This document shows positions 21,257 to 30,055 of a stretch of 64,000 nt of DNA, piece by piece. The DNA lies in NCBI RefSeq assembly GCF_000429165.1, contig NZ_AUBI01000005.1, positions 1 through 64,000 of the forward strand, given 5' to 3'. A model generated the notes under the pieces. It was not told the DNA's origin, searched no databases, and was given only the letters and a program-made list of their open reading frames with translations. This DNA comes from Acetobacter nitrogenifigens DSM 23921 = NBRC 105050. Its GTDB lineage: Bacteria > Pseudomonadota > Alphaproteobacteria > Acetobacterales > Acetobacteraceae. Within the stretch, counting starts at the first letter, position 1. Every line of letters begins with the position of its first letter. The position numbers and the translations under genes are program-made.

Positions 21257-22402
21257 TCAGCCGTTTTTGCTTACGTGGGCATCCGCCCCGAACGCCGATC
21301 CCGAAATGTGGATTGCAGAGCCCGGCACGCCTCTTTTGACAAGAATGTCAGCAAGCGTTCGGGCGCGCAGCAATCCCAGTTCGACAGCGTGCGCCTGATC
21401 TTCGGGAGCCATGGACACGGTATCGCCAGCGCCGTGCACAAAGAGCGTGGCGCTCCCGCGCGTAGCGACCAGCTTGTTCAGCGCTGGCTCCTGCCCGACC
21501 ACGAGCTGGTCTGAGCCGGCCTGAAATCTGATCAGCACCCCATCCGGATCCGACAGATCGTAATCGGGGCGCTTGACGTCCGCCAGCTTAGAGTCGGCGG
21601 GCGTTTCAAACCCCGGAAACTCAGCGGGAGATGGAGGGGCGTTGGGAATTTCCGGTAATACGACTGGCCCAACCTGAGCCGACGCCTTCGGTTCCCGGAA
21701 TTCGGGCATAGCGATTTCGGGCTCGTCTCCCGACGTTTTCGCGGACGTCGTTTCTGCTTTTGGAGACGTCTCCGGTTTGGTTACGGAAGTCGAAGGCGCG
21801 GTCGCTGAGGTCTGGGGCGGCGACGTCGCCTCCGCGGCATCCAAAGTGGCGCCTAACGACCCGCCTGGCGCCACCGGCGACGCCTTGGCGGGGGAGGTTC
21901 CGGTCGACTTGCCTGTCGCCTGCGCGGCGCCTGTATCCGTCTTCGGTCCTGGCGCTTTCGCGGCCACCTGACCCGGCGGAGGTGGAATGACCGGCGTCAG
22001 GGCGCCATTCTGCGCGACCGTGCGCTGGTTAAGATTACGCGCCTGCACAAGTTGCTGGGTAAGCGACTGCCGGAGGGCGGGCGACGGAAGATCCGGCCCG
22101 GATGTTGGCGTCAACCCAACCTTGGGATACGGCGCGGCCTGCCCCGGCGGCGGCGGGCGTTGCAGAGCGATGGCGCCGCCCTGATGCTGCTGGTACCACT
22201 CCAGCGTCGAATCGACGACGTCGCGGTGTTGGCATCCGGCCAGCGCGGCCACGACGACCGAACCTGCGGCAATTTTCGCCGTCGCGCGCGAGAAAGGCGA
22301 AGGCTGCCCAACCCCTGGCGTGGACGGCGGAATCTCGCATTGCCCGACAATTTCGGCGGGCGGCGACACGAGCATAAACTGACGGAGCGAAAGAAGCCTC
22401 AT
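21257..22402 (-). CDS. proline-rich lipoprotein with OmpA-like C-terminal domain
   Basis: A 381-residue protein with a lipobox VAALAGC near residues 52-58 after a hydrophobic stretch, so it is probably a lipoprotein. Some 45 residues precede that stretch, which is long for a signal peptide; the true start may lie further in, but no better start codon was found. Residues 60-270 are rich in Pro, Ala, Ser and Thr and probably span the periplasm. The C-terminal part (about 280-381: DGVLIRFQAGSDQLV, then LGLLRARTLADILVKRGV) resembles an OmpA/MotB peptidoglycan-binding fold, though weakly conserved. It is divergent from the clpP gene. A cell-wall link role is inferred. Confidence 0.65.
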   Translation of the reverse strand: MRLLSLRQFMLVSPPAEIVGQCEIPPSTPGVGQPSPFSRATAKIAAGSVVVAALAGCQHRDVVDSTLEWYQQHQGGAIALQRPPPPGQAAPYPKVGLTPTSGPDLPSPALRQSLTQQLVQARNLNQRTVAQNGALTPVIPPPPGQVAAKAPGPKTDTGAAQATGKSTGTSPAKASPVAPGGSLGATLDAAEATSPPQTSATAPSTSVTKPETSPKAETTSAKTSGDEPEIAMPEFREPKASAQVGPVVLPEIPNAPPSPAEFPGFETPADSKLADVKRPDYDLSDPDGVLIRFQAGSDQLVVGQEPALNKLVATRGSATLFVHGAGDTVSMAPEDQAHAVELGLLRARTLADILVKRGVPGSAIHISGSAFGADAHVSKNG

Positions 22403-22631
22403 TTGCCAGCCAGTCTAGCCCGTTCCGTCGTTTCTGGCGAGGCGACGCCGAACGATTCCCGAGTGTCTTTCGAGCAGAGGCCCGCAAGGCTGCTTACGGG
22501 CCTCGCAATCGCCAAGGAACGCCCCCATCTGTTTCGGACGCCTGCTCTCTCCGCCCCCTCTTGGCAGCGGACGCGCAGCGGCGCAGGATGTAGCCATGAC
22601 TTCGCATCTCCATTCAGAGGAGGCCTCCGCT

Positions 22632-23318
22632 ATGGGCTCCATGAAGAACGACCACGACCTGCGGCTTGCTCGCACACAATTCGACGAAGATCCGGACGGA
22701 CCCGATATCCCTGAGCCGCAGGGGCCGGACGTCAAGGAACCGGACGACAACAAGACGCTGTCCTCGCCGGTCAACGAACTGGAGAGTCGTCTGTTCGATC
22801 AGCGCAAGGTGCTGATCTTCGGCGGTATCAACGACAAGATCGCCCGTGACGTCACCGGTCGCCTTCTGGCGCTGGCCGGAGCCTCGGACAAGCCGATCGA
22901 CGTCTATGTCAATTCGCCCGGTGGCCATGTCGAAAGCGGCGATACGATTCACGACATGATTCGTTTCGTCGATTCGATCGCCCCGGTGAACATCATCGGC
23001 ACGGGCTGGGTCGCGTCCGCTGGCGCCCTGATCTTCGCGGCCGGTCACAAGGACCGCCGTTTCTGCCTGCCGAACACCCGCTTCCTGCTGCACCAGCCGA
23101 TGGGCGGCGTGCGCGGCCCGGCGACGGACATCGACATCGAAGCGCGTGAGATCGTGAAGATGCGCGAGCGTCTGAACCGCCTCTTCGCCCGCGAGACCGG
23201 GCAGTCTTATGAAAAGATCTGCAAAGACACGGACCGGAACTACTGGATGTCCGCCGAAGAGGCGATTTCCTACGGTCTCGTGACCAAGGTCATTTCCAAG
23301 CTCTCCGAGCTCCACTAA
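22632..23318 (+). CDS. ClpP-family serine protease subunit with altered triad
   Basis: A 228-residue ClpP homologue with an acidic N-terminal extension of about 40 residues. The nucleophile Ser129 (WVASAGAL) and His154 (FLLHQPMGG) are in place. The third triad position, Asp in the usual TDRD or TERD motif, is Asn203 here (DTDRNYWMSAEEA). An Asn at this position is known in some ClpP paralogues and changes how the ring is activated. Start 22632 was chosen for its good AGAGGAGG ribosome site; 22596 is in frame. No clpX or Clp ATPase gene is adjacent, so this is likely a second ClpP rather than the clpP-clpX copy. A hairpin follows. Confidence 0.88.
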   Translation: MGSMKNDHDLRLARTQFDEDPDGPDIPEPQGPDVKEPDDNKTLSSPVNELESRLFDQRKVLIFGGINDKIARDVTGRLLALAGASDKPIDVYVNSPGGHVESGDTIHDMIRFVDSIAPVNIIGTGWVASAGALIFAAGHKDRRFCLPNTRFLLHQPMGGVRGPATDIDIEAREIVKMRERLNRLFARETGQSYEKICKDTDRNYWMSAEEAISYGLVTKVISKLSELH

Positions 23319-23326
23319 CGCACGCT

Positions 23327-23355
23327 CATTCCGCGCGAGCATATCGCGCGGAATG
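23327..23355 (+). terminator. hairpin terminator after the ClpP gene
   Basis: A perfect 12-base-pair stem (CATTCCGCGCGA / TCGCGCGGAATG) with a five-base loop lies eight bases after the stop codon. No U-tract follows. Confidence 0.65.
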
Positions 23356-23423
23356 GCCCTGCAATCGCTCGCAGTCCATCGGCCTTCGCCCGGATTTGCG
23401 GGCCTATACCGAGCGCCTGCGAC

Positions 23424-24437
23424 ATGAATGCTCTTTCTGATATCTACAGCCGTCTTCCTGACAACCTCGACGATCTGCCGCCCCCGCCCAACGAAGCTGC
23501 GGTGCAGGAAGCGGATTACCGCGCACGTCACTGGAGTTCGACGGTCCCGGGACCACTGAAACCGGGATCTCAGGAACACAAGCAGGCTGTCGCGCAGATG
23601 TTCCGCGACACGTTCAATCCCTACAAGCCTTCCGTTATCAACTGGCCGAAGCTCGATCCGGAGACGCTGAAGCGCGTCACGTCGCTGCCGATCTGGGACA
23701 TCGCCGTTCAGACCGAAGGCAAGGCCCGCCTCCGTATGGCAGCCTACGCCAGCATGATCGACGATCCTGACATGAAGGATGCGATCTCGCGCAACGCGTG
23801 GGAAGAGAACCGACACAAGGAAGTCCTCAGCAAGCTCGTCGAGGCCTATGGCATCGAAATGGCCCCAGAGCCGCCCTATATCGAGCCAGGCGATCCTGAG
23901 TGGGCGTATCTCGTCACCGGGTTCTCCGAGTGCGTCGACAGCTTCTTCGCTTTCGGGCTGTTCAAGGTCGCGCAGACGTCAGGATTTTTCCCAGCGGAAC
24001 TGATCGAGACGTTCGAGCCGGTTATGCAGGAAGAGTGTCGTCACATTCTGCTCTTCGCGAACTGGCTGGCATGGTATCGCGCCACGGGTCCGGCGTGGCG
24101 CCGTCCGTGGTTCGAACTGAAGGTGCTCGCTGTGTGGTTCTTCCTTGTCTACGAACGCATCGGCCTCGCCCGTTCAGTCGACAGCGACGGGAAGGAGCAC
24201 ACGCAGGACAACAACTTCACGGTGACCGGCGCACAGGAAATGACCAGCCAGGACCTGACGCTGGCTGACTTCATGGCGCTGTGCCTCAAGGAAAACGACA
24301 GGCGCTTTTCGGGATACGATCGCAGGCTCCTGCGGCCGAAACTGGCGCCGAACCTCGCCAAGGCGGGTCTCTGGGCGCTTCGCCTCGCAGGCCGCAAGCC
24401 GAAGGCGGAACCAAATGGCTTTGCCGTTCCCGCATGA
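23424..24437 (+). CDS. ferritin-like di-iron protein, first of a tandem pair
   Basis: A 337-residue soluble helical protein. It shows the carboxylate pattern of ferritin-like di-iron proteins: Glu98 (QTEGKA), Glu128-x-x-His131 (EENRH), Glu169 (FSECVD) and Glu204-x-x-His207 (EECRH), at the spacing of a four-helix bundle. I do not recognise a named enzyme. Such proteins may act as oxygenases, oxidases, desaturase-like enzymes or iron stores. The C-terminus is basic. The stop codon overlaps the start of the paralogous next gene (ATGA), so the two products are probably made in equal amounts and may form a complex. Confidence 0.75.
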   Translation: MNALSDIYSRLPDNLDDLPPPPNEAAVQEADYRARHWSSTVPGPLKPGSQEHKQAVAQMFRDTFNPYKPSVINWPKLDPETLKRVTSLPIWDIAVQTEGKARLRMAAYASMIDDPDMKDAISRNAWEENRHKEVLSKLVEAYGIEMAPEPPYIEPGDPEWAYLVTGFSECVDSFFAFGLFKVAQTSGFFPAELIETFEPVMQEECRHILLFANWLAWYRATGPAWRRPWFELKVLAVWFFLVYERIGLARSVDSDGKEHTQDNNFTVTGAQEMTSQDLTLADFMALCLKENDRRFSGYDRRLLRPKLAPNLAKAGLWALRLAGRKPKAEPNGFAVPA

Positions 24438-25294
24438 GCATCAAGGCGGGCTCAGACGCACATAAGCGCCTGTTCTGTGAACAGTTCATCGCCACGCATC
24501 AGTCGTTCGACCCGGAAACGCTGCCCTGGCCGGAGTTGGACGAACGCGACCTGACGCGCTTGCGCAGCATTCCGTTCTGGCAGGAGGTGTATCACACCGA
24601 GCGCCGTGCGGGAGCGATCGTCGACGCGTTCGCTCCCTTCGTGCACGACCAACTGGTACGGGACGCGGTGGAGATGCAGGGGCTTGAAGAGACCCGTCAC
24701 GCGCGCCTGATCCGCACGATGATCGATCGCTACGGGATCGACGCCACCGAACAACCGATCGAAAAATTTCCCGCCGATCTCGAGACCGCATTCATCGATT
24801 TCGGATTCGGAGAGTGCCTCGACGCGTTTTTGGGCTTCGGCGCATTCAAGACGGCCCGCCAGTCAGAGTTTCTGCCGGAGGGTCTGTTCGAGATTTTCGA
24901 TCTGCTTATGTTCGAAGAAACGCGGCACATCGTGTTTTTTATCAATTATATGGCCTGGCGAGAGCGGCAGCGCGGCCTCGGCCGAATACGGCGGACTATC
25001 AAGTCATTGAAGTTCTACTCCAGAGCGGCGCAGCGGCTGCTCGGGATGGTGCGCCGCGGCCAGAACGCCAATGACGGGCATGATTTCGCCGTGACGCAGA
25101 CTGCCGTGTTCCTGGAAGGCTTCGCGTTCCGTAACTTTGTCGAGGATTGCTATCGCGAAAATGCCCGTCGAATGGCCGCGTTTGATCCGGATCTGATGCA
25201 GCCCCGCCTGCTGCCTGCTATCGCCAATCTGGCGCTGCAGGGGTTGCGGTTGTGGCCGCATAAGCCCGCACACCAGACACCCCATCCGGCGTAG
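24434..25294 (+). CDS. ferritin-like di-iron protein, second of a tandem pair
   Basis: A 286-residue paralogue of the preceding protein without its first 45-50 residues. It keeps the same ligand set: Glu56 (HTERRAG), Glu86-x-x-His89 (EETRH), Glu127 (FGECLD) and Glu162-x-x-His165 (EETRH). The ATG at 24434 is fixed by the ATGA overlap with the upstream gene; earlier in-frame codons would overlap it deeply. Whether both copies bind iron or one is structural cannot be told; both have all ligands. No ferredoxin or reductase gene is adjacent. Confidence 0.75.
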   Translation: MSIKAGSDAHKRLFCEQFIATHQSFDPETLPWPELDERDLTRLRSIPFWQEVYHTERRAGAIVDAFAPFVHDQLVRDAVEMQGLEETRHARLIRTMIDRYGIDATEQPIEKFPADLETAFIDFGFGECLDAFLGFGAFKTARQSEFLPEGLFEIFDLLMFEETRHIVFFINYMAWRERQRGLGRIRRTIKSLKFYSRAAQRLLGMVRRGQNANDGHDFAVTQTAVFLEGFAFRNFVEDCYRENARRMAAFDPDLMQPRLLPAIANLALQGLRLWPHKPAHQTPHPA

Positions 25295-25651
25295 GGCGCC
25301 ACAGTGGCGCACGCAAAGACGAACTTCTCATGCGTGCATCATTGTGTTTTGGAACATCCAGAGTCAGCGCCAATATCGCCGCCAGGCGCGGACAATATGC
25401 CGCCTCACGATTTGCATTTGGAATATAAAAAATATCACCAAATATTTTAAAGAATTGAACGCCACCCGGAGACATCTCCGGTAGATTTTAAAAGCTCTTG
25501 CAGACGAAAGACCGCTCCCCGCAAAGCCTTGGCCTCGTATCACGAAGCGATCCAACCACTCCCCACTGGCGGAAAGGATCGATTTGTGCACGGTGTTTAC
25601 CAAGTGTGCGATAAGGGCCGTATCCACGAACCTGCGTGACGGAATGGCGCT
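25295..25651. other. intergenic stretch between convergent genes
   Basis: About 360 bases. A short palindrome (GCGCCAC / GTGGCGC, 25296-25310) directly follows the ferritin-like gene and may help end its transcript. The 25420-25490 part is AT-rich. No gene seen. Confidence 0.45.
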
Positions 25652-26800
25652 TCAGTTCGTTCGCGCCCGCAATATGGCCGCTCCTCGAGCCCGCAAAGCC
25701 GAAATCGAGGTCAGTCCAGCCAACGCCATAACGTCGCGAATTTCCTTTGCCAGCCCGCCAAGAGTCGCCATGACTCCCGCATGACCACCTGCAGCGAGTC
25801 CCCAGGCCCACGGTCGCCCGATCGCAACAGCTGTCGCGCCCAGCGCCAGCGCGGTGACGACATCGCCACCGCACCGGACGCCACTATCGAGAATGACGTC
25901 CCCCCTCCCCGCCACAGCCGCGACGATGTCTTGCAGGACGTCAAGGGTGGCTGGCGCGGGATCCATCTGCCTGCCGCCATGATTGGACACGACCACGCCA
26001 TCCGCGCCCGCCGACATGCAGGCGCGCGCGTCGTCGCTCTCCATAACGCCCTTGACGACCAGCTTTCCCGCCCACTCCGCACGCAGCCAGTCGAGATCAC
26101 GCCAGGTCAACGTCGGGTCGATCTGCCCTGCCGCATTCCCCGCCTGCTCCAGCAAAGTCGCGCCCATGTGGTATGGTTCAAGATTGCCAATTTTGGGCTT
26201 GCCGCCACGCGCCATCCCAAGACTCCAACGCGGATGCAACGCCATGGACGCCAACAATGCGGGCGATGGGCGCGTCAGGCGTCGGAACCCGTTGCGTGCG
26301 TCCCGGCGCCGCAACGGGGTGATCGGCGTATCGACGGTAAGGATGATCGTCCTGACGCCGCATGCTTTCGCACGCGCCAGCATGTCCTGCGTCAAACTCC
26401 GATCTCGGAAAACGTATATCTGAGAATAAAGCTTCGCATCATTTGTGCGAGATAACTCTTCCATGGACGCTATGGAGAATGTCGACACGCCCATCGGGAC
26501 GCCGACCCTCGCGGCGGCCGAGGCTGCAAGGCTCTCTCCGCCTGGCCACATCATGCCGCCAAACCCCAGGGGGGCCAGCATGAATGGCGCCCCCCAGCGC
26601 TCTCCAAGGCAATCTGTTTCAATATCCACCTGCGAAACATCGGTCAGGCAACGGGGCGTTATGGTCCAACGACCAAACGCCGAGCGGTTGGCCTCCAGCG
26701 TCGCCTCCTGAAATGAACCGCCATCGACATAGTCGCGAAAAAGTCCGGGAAGGCGGCGGTTGGCCAAACGCCGCATATCGTCGATGCCAGAGAATTCCAT
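25652..26800 (-). CDS. FMN-dependent alpha-hydroxyacid oxidase/dehydrogenase (LldD-like)
   Basis: A 382-residue member of the lactate dehydrogenase/glycolate oxidase flavin family. It has the catalytic base in SNHGGRQMD, the FMN contacts LAPLGFGGMM and SQIYVF, and the lysine of LVVKGVM. It oxidises an L-2-hydroxyacid to the 2-oxoacid, passing electrons to oxygen or the respiratory chain. The region between YVF and TVDTPITPLRRRD is family-like, without a membrane insertion. It lies 37 bases after a cytochrome P450 gene on the same strand, so the two form an operon. The substrate might be a product of that P450; this is inference. Confidence 0.9.
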   Translation of the reverse strand: MEFSGIDDMRRLANRRLPGLFRDYVDGGSFQEATLEANRSAFGRWTITPRCLTDVSQVDIETDCLGERWGAPFMLAPLGFGGMMWPGGESLAASAAARVGVPMGVSTFSIASMEELSRTNDAKLYSQIYVFRDRSLTQDMLARAKACGVRTIILTVDTPITPLRRRDARNGFRRLTRPSPALLASMALHPRWSLGMARGGKPKIGNLEPYHMGATLLEQAGNAAGQIDPTLTWRDLDWLRAEWAGKLVVKGVMESDDARACMSAGADGVVVSNHGGRQMDPAPATLDVLQDIVAAVAGRGDVILDSGVRCGGDVVTALALGATAVAIGRPWAWGLAAGGHAGVMATLGGLAKEIRDVMALAGLTSISALRARGAAILRARTN

Positions 26801-26837
26801 GACCGGTCTTTCTTATTTCTGATTTTTCATGAGGCGG

Positions 26838-28193
26838 CTATCGGCTCACACGGCGTCGCGTCAGCCTGAACGCGGGCGCTCGCGAAGGACGCGTCGAAAG
26901 CACGCCTACAGGCAGGACAGGACCATCGTCGCAAATCGCAACATGATAACGCTGCAGCAGGCGCGCCAGAACGAAGACCGCTTCGGCCATGGCCAATTGC
27001 GCGCCTATACAGACATGCGGCCCAACGCCAAATGGCAGATACGCGAATCTGTCCGGTTCGGGGCCGCGCAGAAAACGCCCCGGGTCGAATGCGTTCGGCT
27101 GCGACCAGAGCGCCGGAGAACGATGCAGCATCCAGAACGGCGTAAGCACCATTGCGCCGCGCCTGACTACGTGCCCGCAAAGTTCCGTGTCTTCGACAGC
27201 TTCCCTTCCGGTCATGAAAGCAGGAGGGAACAGCCGCAAGGATTCGCGTACAATAGCCGTCACCACGGGAAGGTTTTCCAGATTTGCGGCGGCGTTGTCT
27301 GGAGACAGATCAACGTTGAGGACCTCGTCCGCCGCCATCTTCTGCCAATCATCAGCATGAGCCAGAAGCCATACGGACCAGAACAACGCGGTCGCAGTCG
27401 TTTCATGTCCCGCAACAATCATCGTGCCGACTTCGTCGATGACTTCTGGGCCTTGCGGCGCACCATTGACGCCAAGCGCCGCAACCAGCAGATCAAAAAG
27501 ATCTCGTGGTTTTCCGACCGCAGCGGCAGGCGGTCGTTCCGCGATAATGGCTTCGACCAGCCGAACCCACCGTTTGCGAAAGCGCGCACGGCGCCAGTCA
27601 GTGACGGTCAGCGCCGACAGCGGCAACAGAAAATCGGCCGGACGGGGGCGACCAATTCCCGTCATAAAAGACGTCACCATCTCACGAAGGGACGCATTGA
27701 ATCTCTCACTCGCCATGGAAAACATGGTGACCGCAGCAATATCCAATGCAAGAATCTGCATGAACGCGAAGACGTCGACTACGCTGTCGTCATCTAGTGT
27801 TTGCAAGGCCTCTTCGGAAGATGTCGCGATATGCGGCGTCAGCGCGGCGACCGCCCGTGGTGTGAACGCCGGAGCCATGGCCTTGCGCCGCTCGCGCCAG
27901 ACAGCACCTTCACTGACAAGAATGCCATCGCCGACAATCGGACCAAGAACGCGCCGTCCCATCCGCAAACGCCGAAATGTCGTAGCCTGCCCGATGAAGA
28001 GGGCCTTCATAGCCTCGGGACTGGAGGCCAGGACCAGCGACTTTCCCGGGACGCGCAAAGACACCACCGGCTCATGGAAACAACGCTCCGGGAACGCCGA
28101 GAAACCGTTGCGGCGCAACCGGGTCAGAACGCCAAAGCCACCGATGGAATCAGGCGGCGACGATGGCATCGATGGAGTGAATAGCGTGGACAT
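26838..28193 (-). CDS. cytochrome P450
   Basis: A 451-residue soluble bacterial P450. The I-helix oxygen-binding motif is AGHETTAT, the K-helix motif ESLR is followed by LFPPAF, and the heme loop is FGVGPHVCIG with the axial Cys. It lacks an N-terminal membrane anchor. The overall form resembles CYP families that hydroxylate fatty acids or terpenoids, but the substrate is unknown. No ferredoxin or ferredoxin reductase gene is nearby, so electrons must come from elsewhere. It is the first gene of a two-gene unit with the FMN hydroxyacid oxidase. Confidence 0.93.
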   Translation of the reverse strand: MSTLFTPSMPSSPPDSIGGFGVLTRLRRNGFSAFPERCFHEPVVSLRVPGKSLVLASSPEAMKALFIGQATTFRRLRMGRRVLGPIVGDGILVSEGAVWRERRKAMAPAFTPRAVAALTPHIATSSEEALQTLDDDSVVDVFAFMQILALDIAAVTMFSMASERFNASLREMVTSFMTGIGRPRPADFLLPLSALTVTDWRRARFRKRWVRLVEAIIAERPPAAAVGKPRDLFDLLVAALGVNGAPQGPEVIDEVGTMIVAGHETTATALFWSVWLLAHADDWQKMAADEVLNVDLSPDNAAANLENLPVVTAIVRESLRLFPPAFMTGREAVEDTELCGHVVRRGAMVLTPFWMLHRSPALWSQPNAFDPGRFLRGPEPDRFAYLPFGVGPHVCIGAQLAMAEAVFVLARLLQRYHVAICDDGPVLPVGVLSTRPSRAPAFRLTRRRVSR

Positions 28194-28402
28194 GCCGCAT
28201 CACAATGCACGCAATTTCTCATTCCGACCAGAGAACGTCAAAAGGAAAATCAACCCTCTCACCCACCATGCCCTCCCGGTTTGTGAAGCCGCCTGTCAGA
28301 AAGCGCCGCGACTGCCCACCGTTCGCTGACAAAGGCGGCTCACGCAGTGCGCGCATGAACTCCCCACTCGCGCGGACGGCTTACCGAGCGGGCGCCACAT
28401 AG

Positions 28403-28427
28403 AAAAAGCCCGGCATAACGCCGGGCT
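28403..28427 (-). terminator. Rho-independent terminator of the hut operon
   Basis: Read on the minus strand, an AGCCCGGC / GCCGGGCT stem is followed by a run of Ts, about 75-95 bases after the hutH stop codon. It has both the stable stem and the U-tract of an intrinsic terminator. Confidence 0.88.
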
Positions 28428-28501
28428 GCACTGTCATGAACCTCGACAGTTTCAGAAATTTTCCAAAGCATTGGAACGTCCCCGAAACCTGCGTTCCCCT
28501 T

Positions 28502-30052
28502 TTATCCCGCCATATCGACAGTCGGCAACGCGACGCCCGCAACCGCCTTCGGCAACGCCCGCTGACCAAGCAAAGCGACTGCCGCTTCGATATCTGGCGT
28601 AAATAACCGATCTTTTTCATAGAAAGGCACCGACGCCCGCAACGCAGCCACAGCGCGCACCAGCGGCTCAGACGACGCAAGCGGCGCAAGAAAATCGATT
28701 CCCTGAGCGCTGGCGAGGTATTCGATAGCGAGAATGACGCGCACGTTGTCGGCCATATCGCCCAGACGACGCGCAGCAAACGTCGCCATGCTAACGTGAT
28801 CTTCCTGATTCGCTGACGTCGGCAGGCTGTCGACGCTGGCCGGATGCGCCAATGTCTTGTTTTCCGAAGCCAGAGCCGCCGCAGTAACCTGAGCGATCAT
28901 GAAGCCGGAGTTCAGACCGCTCTCTTTCACGAGGAACGGAGGAAGCCCGCTCATCTGCGCATCGACCAGCAGCGCCAGACGTCGCTCCGCCAATGCGCCG
29001 ATCTCCGCGATCGCTACGGCCAAGGCATCCGCGACGAGGGCCACGGGTTCGGCATGAAAATTGCCGCCGGAGATCATCTCGTCCGTATCAGCAAAGTGCA
29101 GCGGGTTATCGGAAACTGCGTTCGCTTCAATCAGCAGAACCGAAGCTGCGTGACGCAGACTGTCGAGACAGGCGCCCATAACCTGCGGCTGACACCGCAG
29201 GCAGTATGGGTCCTGCACCCGCTCGTCATCTTCAATGTGAGACGCGCGGATCGCGGAACCGGACAGCAACGCGCGGTAGACTGCCGCGCATTCGATCTGC
29301 CCGCGTTGCCCGCGCAATTCGTGCAGGCGCGGGTCGAACGGCGCGTCAGTGCCGCGCGCTGCGTCCAGTGTCAGGGCGCCGACGACCAGAGCGCTCTGGA
29401 GCAACGTCTCCGCCGCGAACAGTCCGACCAGCGCCAGCGCCGTCGAAGCCTGCGTGCCGTTCAGAAGCGCCAGGCCCTCCTTCGGCCCCAGTTCCACGGG
29501 CGTCAGACCAGCTTCCGCCAAAGCCTGCGCGCCCGGAAGCACCCGACCGTTCAGCGTCGCATGCCCCTCTCCGATCATCACGGCCGACATATGCGCAAGC
29601 GGAGCGAGGTCGCCTGACGCCCCGACCGAGCCTTTCTCGGGAATGACCGGCAGGACGCCCGCATTGAGCATATCCAGCAACAGCGACACGACCTCGGGCC
29701 TGACGCCGGAAAAACCGCGCGCCAGACCGTTCGCCTTCAAAAGCATGAGCAGTCGCACGGCGTCGTCGGCCATGGGCGCGCCGATGCCCGCCGCATGACT
29801 CAGCACAAGATTGCGTTGCAGCGCGCTGAGATCAGCGTCGGCAATGCGTGTTTTCGCGAGTTTTCCAAACCCTGTGTTGACGCCGTAAACAGGCTCGCCC
29901 CGGGCGACGATGCGGTCCACCGAACGAGCGGCTTCGGCAAGCGTCTCCGCAACGCCATCCGCCAGCACGACATGCGCAGGGTTCTGCAGAAATGAGCGAA
30001 GGTCGTTCAGGGAGAGACGGCCCGGAACAAGCGTCAGAGAGGCTTTTTCCAT
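28502..30052 (-). CDS. hutH: histidine ammonia-lyase
   Basis: A 516-residue HutH that removes ammonia from L-histidine to give urocanate. The MIO-forming tripeptide is intact as Ala145-Ser146-Gly147 in [14 protein letters not shown]. The catalytic Tyr56 ([11 protein letters not shown]), RCQPQVMG and NQEDHVSM are also present. It follows hutU by three bases on the same strand and ends at an intrinsic terminator. A second family member without the tripeptide lies at 59672. Confidence 0.97.
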   Translation of the reverse strand: MEKASLTLVPGRLSLNDLRSFLQNPAHVVLADGVAETLAEAARSVDRIVARGEPVYGVNTGFGKLAKTRIADADLSALQRNLVLSHAAGIGAPMADDAVRLLMLLKANGLARGFSGVRPEVVSLLLDMLNAGVLPVIPEKGSVGASGDLAPLAHMSAVMIGEGHATLNGRVLPGAQALAEAGLTPVELGPKEGLALLNGTQASTALALVGLFAAETLLQSALVVGALTLDAARGTDAPFDPRLHELRGQRGQIECAAVYRALLSGSAIRASHIEDDERVQDPYCLRCQPQVMGACLDSLRHAASVLLIEANAVSDNPLHFADTDEMISGGNFHAEPVALVADALAVAIAEIGALAERRLALLVDAQMSGLPPFLVKESGLNSGFMIAQVTAAALASENKTLAHPASVDSLPTSANQEDHVSMATFAARRLGDMADNVRVILAIEYLASAQGIDFLAPLASSEPLVRAVAALRASVPFYEKDRLFTPDIEAAVALLGQRALPKAVAGVALPTVDMAG

Positions 30053-30055
30053 AAT

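Noticed and set aside
22614..23816. 400-codon open frame on the minus strand across the ClpP gene
   Set aside because: It is antisense to the clear ClpP and ferritin-like genes, has no family features and is explained by the high-GC codon pattern of the real genes.
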